The notes under the pieces: model-generated
What the model saw: the letters and a program-made list of their open reading frames with translations, nothing else
Told to the model about the DNA's origin: nothing
Databases searched by the model: none
Program-made: the position numbers and the translations under genes
Assembly (NCBI GenBank): GCA_040954595.2
Contig: JBECUI020000033.1
Location: 1-64,000, forward strand
Source of the DNA: Balanoglossus misakiensis
Taxonomy: Eukaryota > Hemichordata
Direction of reading: 5' to 3'
DNA: 64,000 nucleotides
Shown: positions 21,328 to 32,985 of the stretch, in pieces
How the letters are laid out: the number at the start of each line of letters is the position of its first letter
Numbering within the stretch: the stretch's first letter is position 1

Positions 21328-21894
21328 GTAGTTTCCTCTTGCGTTGCAATGATTCTGGACGTTTTAACAGCTTCCTGGAGTCCCATTTCTACCTGTGGGT
21401 TCTCCATCTCTTCTTTATTATCTATTGAGCAACTTACCCTCAAGAGAATACTTTCCAAATCTGCAGCATCGTTTGAAGAAGCTAACAGAAGTCAATTCCA
21501 CTCAAACTTGAGCATTAAAAGAGGCTATGGTATACATAGAGCTTGCCGCTTCTATGTAAGGAACTGATAATTCTAAGCATATTCATAGTGATAGAGCAAA
21601 ACCCTTCCCAGGCAATCAACAGTCATGGAAATCCTTTAACTTCTCTATACAAACCTCAGCAATACAAAAAAAGTGATTGTCTCGGAATTCCAGGGCTTAT
21701 AACCTGATTTTAGCAGGGGGCTTAAGATCTCCAGCGATTCGCATCAATATTTCCGAGGTTTTGATAGAAGAATTCACCTTCTGAGTCGCTACATACGGTA
21801 GTGTAATTTCAAAAGATGAGATATACTGTAATAGAATTGGGTTCCATGTTTTGCGTATGGCTTTAAAATTTATAATATTTTCAGGAGATTTTTG
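21328..21894. other. Intergenic region upstream of lipoprotein C
   Basis: About 570 bases between tRNA-Ala and lipoprotein C. No gene is supported. A TATAAT-like box near 21871 and an AGGAGA site at 21883-21888 probably serve lipoprotein C. Confidence 0.45.
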
Positions 21895-24800
21895 ATGTTT
21901 AGAAATTTTACCTTGTGTGCAGTGGTTTTGATTTTAGCCAGTTGTGCCAATGTGGTGCTTACACAGGAATATGATGGCTTTCTTTATCGGTTAGAAGGGA
22001 ATGAAATAACTATCATCGGTCTCTCCGCTCCAAAGGATTCTATAGAAATTCCCTCCACAATTCTTGGTATACCTGTAACAAGAATTGCCGATAAGGCCTT
22101 TGCCTTTGATACCGTTGATGAAGGCAAAAGTTTTGCCAATGTGAGTCTCCCCGATAGCCTGGTCAGTATAGGGGCAGCCGCCTTTAAAAACACTGGGCTG
22201 AGTAGTATCAACATACCCAATAGCGTAACAAGCATTGGAAATGAGGCTTTTTATTCCGCCGAGTCTCTAACTGAAGTACATATAGGATCCGGCATAAACT
22301 CCATAGGCACATTGGCCTTTGCTGGTACGGCCCTTACCAAACTGACCATTTTGGCTCTGGATGCTCCCAGCCTCTCATCCAACCCTACTGAAGTTTTCCC
22401 CACGACCCTCACCTCCTTCTATTATCTCCTTGAGGCAGAAGGCTACGCTGCTTCTCCCTGGGGAGATTTTACCAACAGGGTTCCCATCTTTAATTCCTAC
22501 CTTGTAGAAAACGTATGGCCGGGAGATGAGCATGTTCTTCTGAACCTCAGGGGCATACCTGGAGTCGTCTACACCGTTTCCGCCCATAACACAGAAGACT
22601 TCTCCGACAACGGGATATCGGTGGACTCAGACCCGACCATGGAAAACTCTCTGGAACTAAAACTTGACGGTCTGATTAACAACTACCCCTACTACCTTCG
22701 GGTGCGCGGGACCTCTCAAGGAGACATCAGTGCCTGGTATGAACTCCCTGACTCCTATACCCCAAGTTCCAATCCCAGCGTCACGATCAGAAATGTCCAA
22801 CTTTCTGAGGGGACTATTACGGTTACTGTTCGTGCCGCTTCTGGAATTAAAATCACTCTTTTTGCCCATACTCAAGCAGATTTTTCCGACCCGGGGATAA
22901 CCGTGGAGCCTATCATAACCGACGGGCAGAGTCAGTTATAAGTTTGACCGAACTGAGCAATGGAACTCCTTACTATATTCGTGTTCGAGGAGAAAACCCC
23001 CAGGGGCATCTAAGCCCCTGGATTGAGCCTAGAGGCAATCCCTACACACCAACCCTGGGACCCACGGTCAACTTAGAAAGCGTCGAAACCAGTGTGGAGA
23101 CCATTGCGGTTACTGTCCGTGCTCCTCTTGGCTTCAAGGTTTCCCTTTTTGCCCATACTCAAGCGGATTTCTCTGATCCGGGAATCTCAATTGACCCCTT
23201 TGATGCTACAAACGAATCTCAGGTTAAGAGCTTTGAGGGTTTGAGTGAAGGTACGCCATACTACATTCGGGCCCGGGGAGAAAATGCTCAAGGAAGTGTC
23301 GGTAACTGGTCCTATGCCTATGACAACCCTTATACTCTCAATACGAACCCCTCGGTTAACGTAGAAGACGTCAAAACCAGTGTGGAAGCTGTCACTGTTA
23401 CTGTCAATGCCCCCGTCGGTATTCAGATCACTCTCTTTGCCCATACGCAAGCGGATTTTTCTGATTCTGGAGTATCCTTCGGTCCTGTTGATGCCACGGG
23501 ATCTCCCCAGGAATTGGGGCTCAGTGGCCTCACTGGAGGTGCGTCGTACTACATTCGAGCCCAGGGGGAAAATATTCAGGGGGATTCTAGTTATACTGAG
23601 GCTGGAAGCAATCCTTATGTTCCCCACCTGAACCCCGCCGTCAGCATTGTGGGCGTCGTGACTGAACAGGGAAAACTTAAGGTTACCGTCAATGCTCCCA
23701 TCGGTATTGACATCACCCTCTTTCTCCATACTCAAGAGGACTTCTCTGATCAAGGAACATTGATTGGTCCCTTTGCTTCTACAGGCAGTAACCAAGAGCA
23801 GAGTTTTGATGGACTGACTGCGGCTGTAACGTACTACGTCCGGGTCCAGGGAGAAAATGCCCAGCAGGATACCGTGTACACAGAGGCTAGTGGCAATCCC
23901 TTCAGGACTAATGTAGACCCTAGAGTCACAATTGAAAATGTTGAGGCAGGTGTGCAGCTCATTAGGGCATTTGTCACTGCCGAGGCAGGTATTCAGATCA
24001 CTCTCTTTGCCCATACGCAAGCGGATTTTTCTGACTCTGGAGTATCCTTCGGTCCTGTTGATGCCACGGGATCTTCCCAGGAATTGCGCATCAGTGGTCT
24101 TGTTGGAGGTACCTCGTACTACATCCGGGTCCAGGGAATAACGCCCAAGGAGACCAACAGGATACTTCCCATGGTAGTCCTCTGGTTCCCCATACATCCT
24201 ATCTGGTTAGCATTACCGATGTTGTGCCCAAAGAGACAGGGCTAATCGTTGACATTGAGGCTGGGACCGGTGAATCAGGGAAGCTTCAAGTTTTCACTGA
24301 TCCAGATTATGCAGATGGTAATATTGTTATAGACCGTTCCTTCACAGGTTCTCAAACCGTGGACCTAACTGGACTGACAAATGAAACAGTTTACTATCTG
24401 CGTGTTCTACACTCAGATAGTGGCCCCGAGTTTCGTTACTCTACTCCCCTCATCCCTGCAGCTGATGGGAAACAGTATATCCATCGCTTAAGTGAACTGA
24501 GTAAAATTGGTGTGGATATGGTACATTATCCTGCTGACTGGGACTACGAACTGAAGATGGACCTTAATTTTAACGATGCAAACAATGATGGATTCCTTGA
24601 TGATCCTTTCGACAATGATGACGATGATACGAATGGGAATTGGTTACCTCTTGCCCCTGCCCTTTATAACACGGCAGATGTCTATCTTTCAGGTGGTTTC
24701 AAGGGAAACATCGATGGAGGGAATAAGAAAATTATTGGTCTGACCATACAGACTCCTTTAGTTTCTAAGGTTGGTCTTATTAGTACGGTTGCGGCAGACG

Positions 24801-26212
24801 GGGAGATCAAGAACCTTATACTGCAGGAGGTAAATATCTCGGGAGATGACAGCTTAGGTGCCTTTGTTGGCCAAGCCATTTATTCTAGCAACCTCACAAT
24901 AAAGGATAGTCTTGCCACAGGGACGATCTTGGGACAGGGGAGCTACGTGGGTGGCCTGTTAGGATACGTTGTATATCCCACCATAATGGGTAGTTCGTTC
25001 TCGGGAGAGGTCAAGGGGGGCTCTCAAGTGGGCGGCCTGGCAGGATATGTTTGGAAAGGTGATATTACGCAAAGCTATAGCGAGGGAGATGTCTCGGGGT
25101 CTAGCGTTATAGGTGGTTTGGTTGGAAATTCCTTAGAATGTAACATAACAGAAAGCTATACTACAGGAAATATCACTGCCATCTCTGAAAGTCCAAATAG
25201 AGTCGGTGGCTTGGTCGGCTTTTTGTCGAAAGGCGAAATAACCAACAGCTATACCCAAGGTAATATTTCAGGAGGAAGCGAGGTGGGTGGTTTGATCGGA
25301 GGATTGCAGGAAGGGGCTATACGAGCTAGCTATTCTACTGGACAAGTAGTAGGAGGAAATGATGGAGAAAATACAGGGGGTCTAGTTGGTTTCTTTATAG
25401 GTGCCGGGAATGCCAGCAGCTTCTCCGTAAACATGAGTTATTCTACTGGGAATGTCTCTGGTGGGCTTACAAGTACAGGAGGTTTAATTGGAAGAGTATA
25501 CAACGGCACTTCTCTGATACACCAGAGTTATGCCACCGGGGATATCTTGGGACAGCAAGAAGTAGGTGGCTTGATAGGAAGTTTGGTTCTACCAAACCAG
25601 AGTTCAGCTACAATATCACAATGTTATGCTGCTGGAGGAGTCACAGGAACAGTAAAAGTAGGTGGTTTGTTGGGTATCGCGTCTTTTGGAGGTCCAGCTA
25701 TAGTAGAAAACAATTATGCCACTGGAGATATTTCAGGGGATGATCAAGTGGGCGGTTTTATTGGCCGCATTGATGAAAATACCACGATACGAAACAACTA
25801 TTCTACTGGAAATGTTGAAGGAAAAACTTATCTAGGCGGTTTTGTTGGACAGGTTTCAGGTGCTGATATTCGTATAAGCAACTCTTATACAACGAGTGAT
25901 ATCTCATTCAAAGATGGGAGTACTTCATCGCTATTTGGGCGATTTGCTGCCTCTAGTGATAATGTTTCTATAACAAATAGCTTTTATTATGATCAACAGA
26001 TAACTCCCGATAGCCCTAGAGTTCAGTTTGGTATTTCTAGTGTTACAATTGAACAGCTCAAAACTCCAACCTGGTATACAAGCGCTGACAACAATCACCT
26101 GAATTGGCCTAATGACAGCTGGACCATCTCTGGCAGGGTAGACGCCTCTCCTATTTCCTATCATCCCCACATAAAAGGTGTTTCTGAACAGCCTGACAAC
26201 CCTATTCCCTAA
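21895..26212 (+). CDS. Giant surface lipoprotein C: LRR_5, beta-sandwich repeats and GLUG repeats (frameshifted)
   Basis: Paralogue of lipoprotein B, about 1438 aa when joined. ATG 21895 has AGGAGA six bases upstream; a TTG codon just before it is not preferred. The signal peptide ends LASC (Cys 17). LRR_5 repeats (LPDSLVSIGAAAF, IPNSVTSIGNEAF) fill residues about 55-150. At least six 95-aa units with HTQADFSDPGIS ... PYYIRxRGENxQG follow, then a long C-terminal run of GLUG repeats (GGLVG ... QSYSEGDVSG) from about 24900 to 26000. Two single-base shifts: near 22934 and near 24140. Two of the middle units are almost identical in DNA. Likely a surface-exposed adhesive or binding protein, by family analogy. 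Confidence 0.75.
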
Positions 26213-26217
26213 CCCTT

Positions 26218-26246
26218 AGCTCCCCCCTGTAGGGAAGGGGGGGGCT
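26218..26246. terminator. GC hairpin between convergent genes
   Basis: AGCTCCCCCC pairs with GGGGGGGGCT immediately after the stop of lipoprotein C; rdgB converges from the other side. No U-run. Confidence 0.55.
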
Positions 26247-26537
26247 CAAGAGATTTGGGGCTACCTGCTTCTTTGAAGGCTTCCTGGATTTTAGGTCTTG
26301 GAGGTGAGGATTTTGATCTTTGGAGTTGGTTTTTATTGTTCTTCCCTGATGTGAGGGGGTGTTCCTCTAACAACATCCTGACAAATCCAGGGAGTCTTCC
26401 CTGGTCAAGTCTTACCTGGGGGACTTCCACGTAAGAATCTCCAGACTCCCAGAAACTTAAAGAGCTTGAGAGGGCAAAAATTTTCCACCATGACCATGGA
26501 CGAAACATGGAGAATCGCTTCAAGTGGAATCAGCTCA

Positions 26538-27143
26538 TTAATTCTGTTGGGACAAGTTATCTAAAAGCTCTTTGATCCTTCGCCCTGCCTGTCCTCTGTG
26601 GGAGACCAGATTCTTCTCTTCCTGACTCAATTCAGCAAAAGTTGAGCCATGGGAGGGAAGGAAAAAAAGAGGGTCATAGCCAAACCCTGCGGTCCCGACA
26701 GGAGACATGGAGATGTAACCCTGCAATTCTTCCTGAACAATAAAAAAACGGAACGTACTAAGGGACAGAACCATGCAACAAACAAAAGAGGCCTGACGCT
26801 CCTCCCCCGAAAAGAAACGCATTTTATCAAGTAGGTAATCATTCCGCTCTGAGTCCGTTAAACCCCGCCTCCCCGGGGCATCGCCATATCTAGCGGAGAG
26901 AACCCCAGGATCTCCTCCAAGGGCAGGAACAGACAGACCTGAATCATCGGCCAATATGGGGTAAGGAGTAAGTTCAACCAGAGCCCGAACCTTAATCAAG
27001 GCATTCTCCATATAGGTATTGCCCTTCTCTTCCCATACTGGATTCAATCCCTTATCTTGGGGTGACAGGATGCTATGAGAGTCAAGAATAGCTGAAATTT
27101 CCTCGTGTTTATGGGGATTCCCCGAAGCTAGAATTATTTCCAT
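26538..27143 (-). CDS. rdgB: Non-canonical purine NTP pyrophosphatase (RdgB/HAM1)
   Basis: 201 aa, standard length. Hydrolyses ITP, dITP and XTP to monophosphates, keeping damaged purines out of nucleic acids. The N-terminal ILASGNPHKHEEI motif (SGNxxKxxE), ADDSGLSV, LGGDPGVLSARY and the C-terminal GFGYDPLFFLP and LVSHRGQA blocks are all present. Single gene at the end of the long minus-strand block. Confidence 0.95.
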   Translation of the reverse strand: MEIILASGNPHKHEEISAILDSHSILSPQDKGLNPVWEEKGNTYMENALIKVRALVELTPYPILADDSGLSVPALGGDPGVLSARYGDAPGRRGLTDSERNDYLLDKMRFFSGEERQASFVCCMVLSLSTFRFFIVQEELQGYISMSPVGTAGFGYDPLFFLPSHGSTFAELSQEEKNLVSHRGQAGRRIKELLDNLSQQN

Positions 27144-27502
27144 GGTTTTAGCTTAGGTTATTTCTTTTTAAGAAGTCCATAGACAATTTTCTTTGGGCAT
27201 TCAAATAGGTTTCAATGACAGTGATTTTCTCCATTGATTCGGTGTATTGTAATCGTCAGGGAGGGTTCCATTGCTAGGAAGCATTCTTTGCTCGGAGTAA
27301 TCAGGAGTATTCGTAGGGTTATTTTAGACCCCTCCGAAAGCTTTGTTGTATGGAATTCGCAGTCAAGCAAAACGATAAGAAGATTCTTCTTATCGTTTCC
27401 CTCTAAACCGTATCAACAAAATTTGCATTCTTCTAACCCAGCCCGTTGTTATGCCGAGAAGGGTATAGTTTTCAAACTTAGGGGGATGCAGAACTTCAGC
27501 AA
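27144..27502. other. Intergenic region with palindromic motif
   Basis: About 360 bases between rdgB and the TPR gene. It contains the perfect palindromic form of the dispersed motif (27370-27398). No gene is supported. Confidence 0.5.
27370..27398. repeat. Dispersed CGATAAGAAG motif, copy 3 (perfect palindrome)
   Basis: AAACGATAAGAAGA and its exact reverse complement separated by one T: a 14-1-14 palindrome built of two head-to-head half motifs. Confidence 0.75.
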
Positions 27503-30362
27503 TCAGTTTGTGGTGCCCAGGCTTTCCCGCTGTTTGTAAATCTCATCGGCTTCGGCATCTCTTCCTATCTGTCTCAGAAGTACTTCGGCCTTTCGCAGAA
27601 CCCGACGGGATGTTATTTTTTGATCGGGATAAAGGTAGGGAAGTGCCTGATAGGCTTGTAGGGCTTCGCTGATACGTCCCTCATCAATATAGGTTTCTGC
27701 AAGGCCTTCCTGGGCCTCGGCCCCTATGGGCCTGAGTGGAATCTCTGATTACTACCTGGTAGACATCCCGTGCTTGCCCAGGCTTATTGTTTTTTCGGAG
27801 CTGATGAGCCAGGAGAAGGAGAGCTTCATGACGTTCCACCAAGGGCAGTTCCGTCTCTTCGGTTAGCAGCGTGAGGTCCTTTTGAGCCTCAGGCGGAATG
27901 TCTGTTATCCTGGCCCAAGCCAGGATAATGGGGGACCGAAGTTTTAAGGGAAGATGCGCAACGGCTGTTCTGGCCGAAGATACCAGAACAGGATTACCGA
28001 TCTGCAAGAGAGTTTTCCCCCAGGAACGGGTGGCAGCCTCAGCTTCTGGATCATCAGAATTGACGGCAACCCAGGCCTGATAGAGCCAGGCGGCCCGATC
28101 CAGGCGGCCCAACTCCCTGTTTACCAGGGCCGCCCTCAGGGCGGCCCTTATTCCCTGAGGGCTCTGGGGAAATTTCCTGATGCAAAGTTCGTACCAACGG
28201 AGAGCTGCTTCCAATTCTTTTGCGGCCAGGGCATCTTCTCCCATTCGGAAGGGGAGATCCGCAGGCAGGGTGCTGGTGGGGAACTCCCTAGCCAATCGGT
28301 CAGCGCTTTTTTCGGCCTCGTTGTAGAGTCCCTGCTGGTAAAAGACCCAGGCCTGTTGATAGAGGGCTTCTTCTCGCCATGCCCCCCCTGGGGTGGACAG
28401 GGCTCGGCGGTAATGCTCCAGAGCTCCATTCCAATCATTGCTGGCGGCCAGGCTGATGCCGGCGCGGTAGTAGGCCCGACCCGACTTTTCGGTTCCGGGA
28501 AAAAGGAGTGCCGCCGCCACAAAGGTTCTTGCGGCTTCCTCCCATGCGGTCTCCCGAAACCAAGTCCAGGCCATGGCAAACTGAGCTTCGTAGGCGAGTT
28601 CCGGGGGGCCATTTCTTATGGCTAGATCATAGGACTGCCTGGCTTGTTGCCAACGTTCTGCATCATAATGCGCCTCTCCCCTATAGTAAGCAGCTTCTGC
28701 TGCCCATGTACCCTGAGGATTCTCGGCTATGAGTTTATCAAAAAGTAGAACCGCTTCTTCACGGTTGTCTGCATTGTGATAGGCTAATGCCGCTGAATAT
28801 AGGGCCCAGCGTCTGGAAGAATCGGAATCCGCCTTAGCAGCAGCTTTCAGGTAATACTCAGCAGAACGAGCATATTCTCCCCGGTCTGCATAGATCAAAC
28901 CTATGCGAGACCAGGCATCCACGGCCCAGGGGGAATGAGGACTTTCTTTGACCAAATCGACATAGTGGGAGAGGGCTGTTTCGTAATCCGTTTCTTCTCG
29001 GGCCATCTCCGCCTTTAAATAGAGATATGCTGGTTTTTCTTCACTGGAAGGATAGTCTCGAAGCAAAAGCTTCAGAATCTCTAGGGCCTGCTGGGTTTGT
29101 CCTTCCTTTCGGTATTGGCCTAGCATCAGCCGGGCGGCTTCTTCCCGTTGAGCGTTGTCGGGGTAATCCTCCACTAGTTGGCCAAGACGCTGAAGGGCTT
29201 CAGGGTCCCTTCCTTCTTGTAGCAGAAGGATTCCGGCCAGCCAGAGAGCCTCCATTCGGATAGTTCTATTGGGACCTGTGGCCGCCTTATCCAGATGGGG
29301 TAGAGCCTCTGAAACTTGGGATGTTCCCAGCCATGTCTGGGCCAGATCGTAGGCTGCCCGTTGGGCTTCTTCGATATTGACAGGATCAGCCAGCACGGCC
29401 TTGTAGGCATCCCGAGCCTTTTTCCAATCACCCTGCTGGAGGGAAGATGTGGCCCGTATCCTGATGACTTCTTTCTCTCCCTGGCGCTTCTCTTCGGGAG
29501 AGGCCTCTTTTTCCCAGTCAGAAAGGGCCTGAAGTGCCGCTGAGGCCTTTCCCTGGTCAGCGAATAAGCGGGCACTTTTGAGTAGGGCATCAGCCCGGTA
29601 GGGGGACTGTCTGACCGTGTCTAAAAAACCCTGATAGCGGACTAAGGCTAGATCGTCCTGCCCCAACTGGAGGCGGGCCTCGCCCAGCCAGTAGGGAACA
29701 TCTTCTTCGTAGGTGTCGTAGTTGATCATTAGTTGGAGAAAGGTATCCAGAGCTTCTTTTGGCTTTCTCGCTCCCAAGAGGACAAGCCCCAAACGGTATA
29801 GCCCCTTGACTACGAGATCTTTATCGGTTTCTGCATCAATAAATTCTTGGTAAACCCTAGCTGCTGCAGTGGTATCGCCTAGATTTTCCAGAGAGGCTCC
29901 CCAGTAGAGATAAGATTGGGAAAGGAAGTCCTTTTCCTCTTTTATCTTTGTCTGTTGGGCAAAGGCGGCGGCGGCAGACTCCCAGTAGCCCTGCTTATAG
30001 TAGGAAAGTCCTTCCCAGTAGGCAGTTCGGAGAATGTAGGGTGATTGGGGGTATTGTCGGGAAAGCATGGTTAAGGTATCCAGGGCTCGGGAGTAGTTAG
30101 CGGTGTAGTAAAGGGCAACGGCATTCAGGTAGCTCACCGTTCCAGCTCGCGGGTCTTCAGGGAATTCCAGGAGAAGTTGTTCGAAGTTGGTTGAGGCGGT
30201 GGCCCAAAGGGTATCGTTAAAGGCCTGGCGGCCAGCTTCGTAGAGTCTGTCGGCAGACTGGGCATGTAGAGAAACTACGGGGATCAACAAGACTGCAAGC
30301 AATAACAAGAAAACCAAAATTTTCTGCGAGGCTCCCCGAGACGGAGCCAGCTGCCTATCCAT
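27503..30362 (-). CDS. Exported TPR-repeat protein (frameshifted near the C-terminus)
   Basis: About 950 aa when joined. A signal peptide (residues 1-35, hydrophobic core VFLLLLAVLLIPVV, cleavage after HAQ) is followed by more than fifteen tetratricopeptide-type helix pairs (for example AAYYRGEAHYDAERWQQARQ) to the end, so it is a periplasmic or envelope scaffold protein. A one-base shift near 27735 ends the first frame early; the conserved continuation (AQEGLAETYIDEGRISEAL) runs to a TGA at 27503-27505. It overlaps the end of clpC by eight bases and is presumably co-transcribed with it. Partners unknown; such proteins in spirochaetes often have roles in envelope assembly. Confidence 0.8.
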
Positions 30363-32909
30363 TTTTTTCCCGATTTTTCCTTTGGTCTGAAGTCATGGGA
30401 AGCTTTGCTGGTTCTGCTAAGTCAGGCCGTTTGACCTTTTTTCTCTTTCGACGGAAAGAAATTTTGTCATCCCGACGCTCCAGCACTACGGTGTCTCCAG
30501 AGGAGAACTGACCCTTAAGAAGGCCCATGGACAGGGGATCTTCAATTTCCTTCTGTATAGACCGTCTTAAGGGGCGGGCCCCATAGACAGTATTGTAGCC
30601 TTTTTCTATCAGGAATTCCCGGACATTTCGTTTTATATCTAACTGGATATCCATGGGTTTTAAACGATTCTGCAGTTCTTTGATCATCATGTCCAAAATG
30701 CCCATGATGTGTTGATCTTCAAGGCTGTGGAAAACAACAATCTCATCAACGCGATTTAAAAACTCAGGTCTGAAAAGTTGGCGTAATTCGTTCATGGCTG
30801 AGGCCTTGGTCTCGTGGTGAGATCGCACTCCGGATTGAGACTGAAAGCCCAGCCCATTTTCTCTGTTGATTTCTCTGGCACCGACGTTTGAGGTCATGAT
30901 TAAAACGGTGTTACGGAAGGAAACCCTGTGGCCAAAGTTGTCCTGCAATTCCCCTTCTTCCAGGACCTGCAAAAGAAGGTTAAAAACATCAATGTGAGCC
31001 TTTTCAATTTCATCCAGCAAAACCACACTGTAGGGACGTCGACGGATCTTCTCCGTCAGCCCTCCTCCCTCTTCGTAGCCAACGTAACCGGGGGGAGCAC
31101 CAACCAGACGGGAGCTGTTGTGCTTTTCCATATAGTCTGACATGTCCATTCGGATAAGGGCATTTTCATTACCAAAAAGATATTCGGCCAGGCTCTTGGC
31201 CAGGAGGGTCTTCCCCACACCCGTAGGGCCAAGAAAGAAGAAAGAGCCCAGAGGTCGATTGGGAGAGTTCAGTCCTATTCGAGCCCGGCGTATGGCCGAG
31301 GTTACTGTGGCGATAGCCTTGTCCTGACCAACGACTCGGCGGTGAAGGTCCTTTTCCATGTGGAGCAGCTTTTCAGATTCTTTCTTGACAATTTGTGTTA
31401 AGGGGATTCCAGTAATTTCGGAAACAATGGTTTGGATGTCCTTCACTTCAATAAACTTATGCTCTTTGTCCAAGGACTTTTCCCAGTTCTTCTTAAGTTG
31501 ATCGATCTCTTTTTAATCTCCTGCATCTTATCCCTGACCATGGCGGCTTTTTCGTAGTTCTGGGAGTTTACATGGGCTATTTTTTCTTCAGTAAGCATGA
31601 GGATGTGTTCTTCCATGTTGTGGACGTTCTCAGGAGGAGAGGCAATCTTCATTCGCTTTCTGGCTCCAGCTTCGTCCATAAGGTCAATGGCCTTGTCGGG
31701 AAGGTACCTGTCCATCAGATAGCGGTCGGCGAGCTCTACCGAAGCCCGGAGGGCCTTAGCATCATAGGTAACCTTGTGATAATTCTCATAACGGTCCTTT
31801 ATGCCTTTCAGGATGATGTAACTTTCTTCTTGTGTGGGCTCCTTTATGATTACAGGCTGGAATCGTCTTTCCAGGGCCGTATCTTTCTCCAAATATTTCT
31901 TATACTCGTTAAAGGTGGTGGCTCCAATACATTGAATTTCACCGCGGCTGAGGGCCGGTTTTAGTATGCTGGAAGCATCAATGGCTCCTTCTGCCCCTCC
32001 AGCTCCAATGATGGTGTGAAGCTCGTCGATAAACAGAATGATTTTTCCTGACTTCTCAATCTCCCGGATAATTCTCTTTAATCTGTCTTCAAATTCCCCC
32101 CGGTACTTTGTACCCGCCACCAAGGCGGCTAAGTCCAGGCTCATTAATCGTTTTCCTGAGAAGAATTCCGGGGCTGTTCCACCGCTGATACGTTGGGCAA
32201 GACCTTCCACCACGGCGGTTTTTCCCACACCGGGTTCACCCATCAGCACAGGATTGTTTTTTGTGCGACGGGCCAGGATGCGGATGATTCGGGAAATTTC
32301 CCGGTTCCTGCCCACCACGGGGTCAAGTTCTTTTTTCCTGGCCATGGCTGTGAGGTCTTTGGAGTAATGATCTAAAATTCCTGGGGCATGGAATTCGCTG
32401 ATTTTCATTCCCCCCTGATGTGAGGGAAGACCTGACTTTGCCAGTTTTTCCGGAGTTTTGACTCGGCCCTTGGCGTTGTTTTCTTCGTGGACAATGCCCC
32501 GCAGAATGTCTACAGACACATTGTAGAGAGCAAGATAGTTAGAAGTGGTACTTCCCAGTTCTCCGGCGGCGGCCAGAAGAAAATGTTCGGTGCAAATTAA
32601 CTCATGACTGAGCATGGTTGCTTCATTGGCGGCGTTTTCCAGAAGCAGCTTCACACGGTGGGAAGGAGAAACTTCGCCTAGAGAAAAACCTCGTTCTCCT
32701 GGGGGGAGCTTGTTTCCTATTTCTTCTATCATCTTGTCGATATCGATATTCAGGCGCTGAAGACATTTGTTGGCCCCGCCCCCTTTTTCTCTAAGTATAG
32801 CTAAAATGATGTGCTCAGAAAGGAGTGTGGTAGAACGAAATCTTTTTGCCTCTTCCTGGGCTAAAACGGTAAGTATGCGTTGGGCCCGTTGAGTCAAACC
32901 TTTAATCAT
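30355..32909 (-). CDS. clpC: ATP-dependent Clp protease ATP-binding subunit ClpC (frameshifted)
   Basis: About 850-aa AAA+ unfoldase that feeds ClpP. The N-domain has two Clp repeats (residues 1-145). The first ATPase module carries Walker [11 protein letters not shown] and Walker [11 protein letters not shown]; a UVR motif ([20 protein letters not shown]) in the middle region marks it as ClpC rather than ClpB or ClpA. The second module carries [10 protein letters not shown] and [11 protein letters not shown] base is missing in a run of A after MQEIKK near 31513; the next frame continues [19 protein letters not shown] without loss. This looks like a homopolymer error. ClpP is not in the window. 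Confidence 0.92.
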
Positions 32910-32985
32910 CGTGTGCTCTCTTGAGTCTTCACAAACCCATTATAACAGATTTTTAATTTTTTGACGAGAAGTTTTCTTATAAGAA

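Noticed and set aside
21273-21458. Minus-strand open frame containing GYRIRTDDLLIANQPL
   Set aside because: It is the antisense translation of tRNA-Ala, a well-known false protein.
26209-26523. 104-aa minus-strand open frame beside lipoprotein C
   Set aside because: Covers the hairpin at 26218-26246, has low-complexity proline and lysine content, and no ribosome site or family pattern.
27234-27539. 101-aa plus-strand open frame between rdgB and the TPR gene
   Set aside because: It runs through the palindrome and overlaps the true C-terminal codons of the TPR gene on the other strand.
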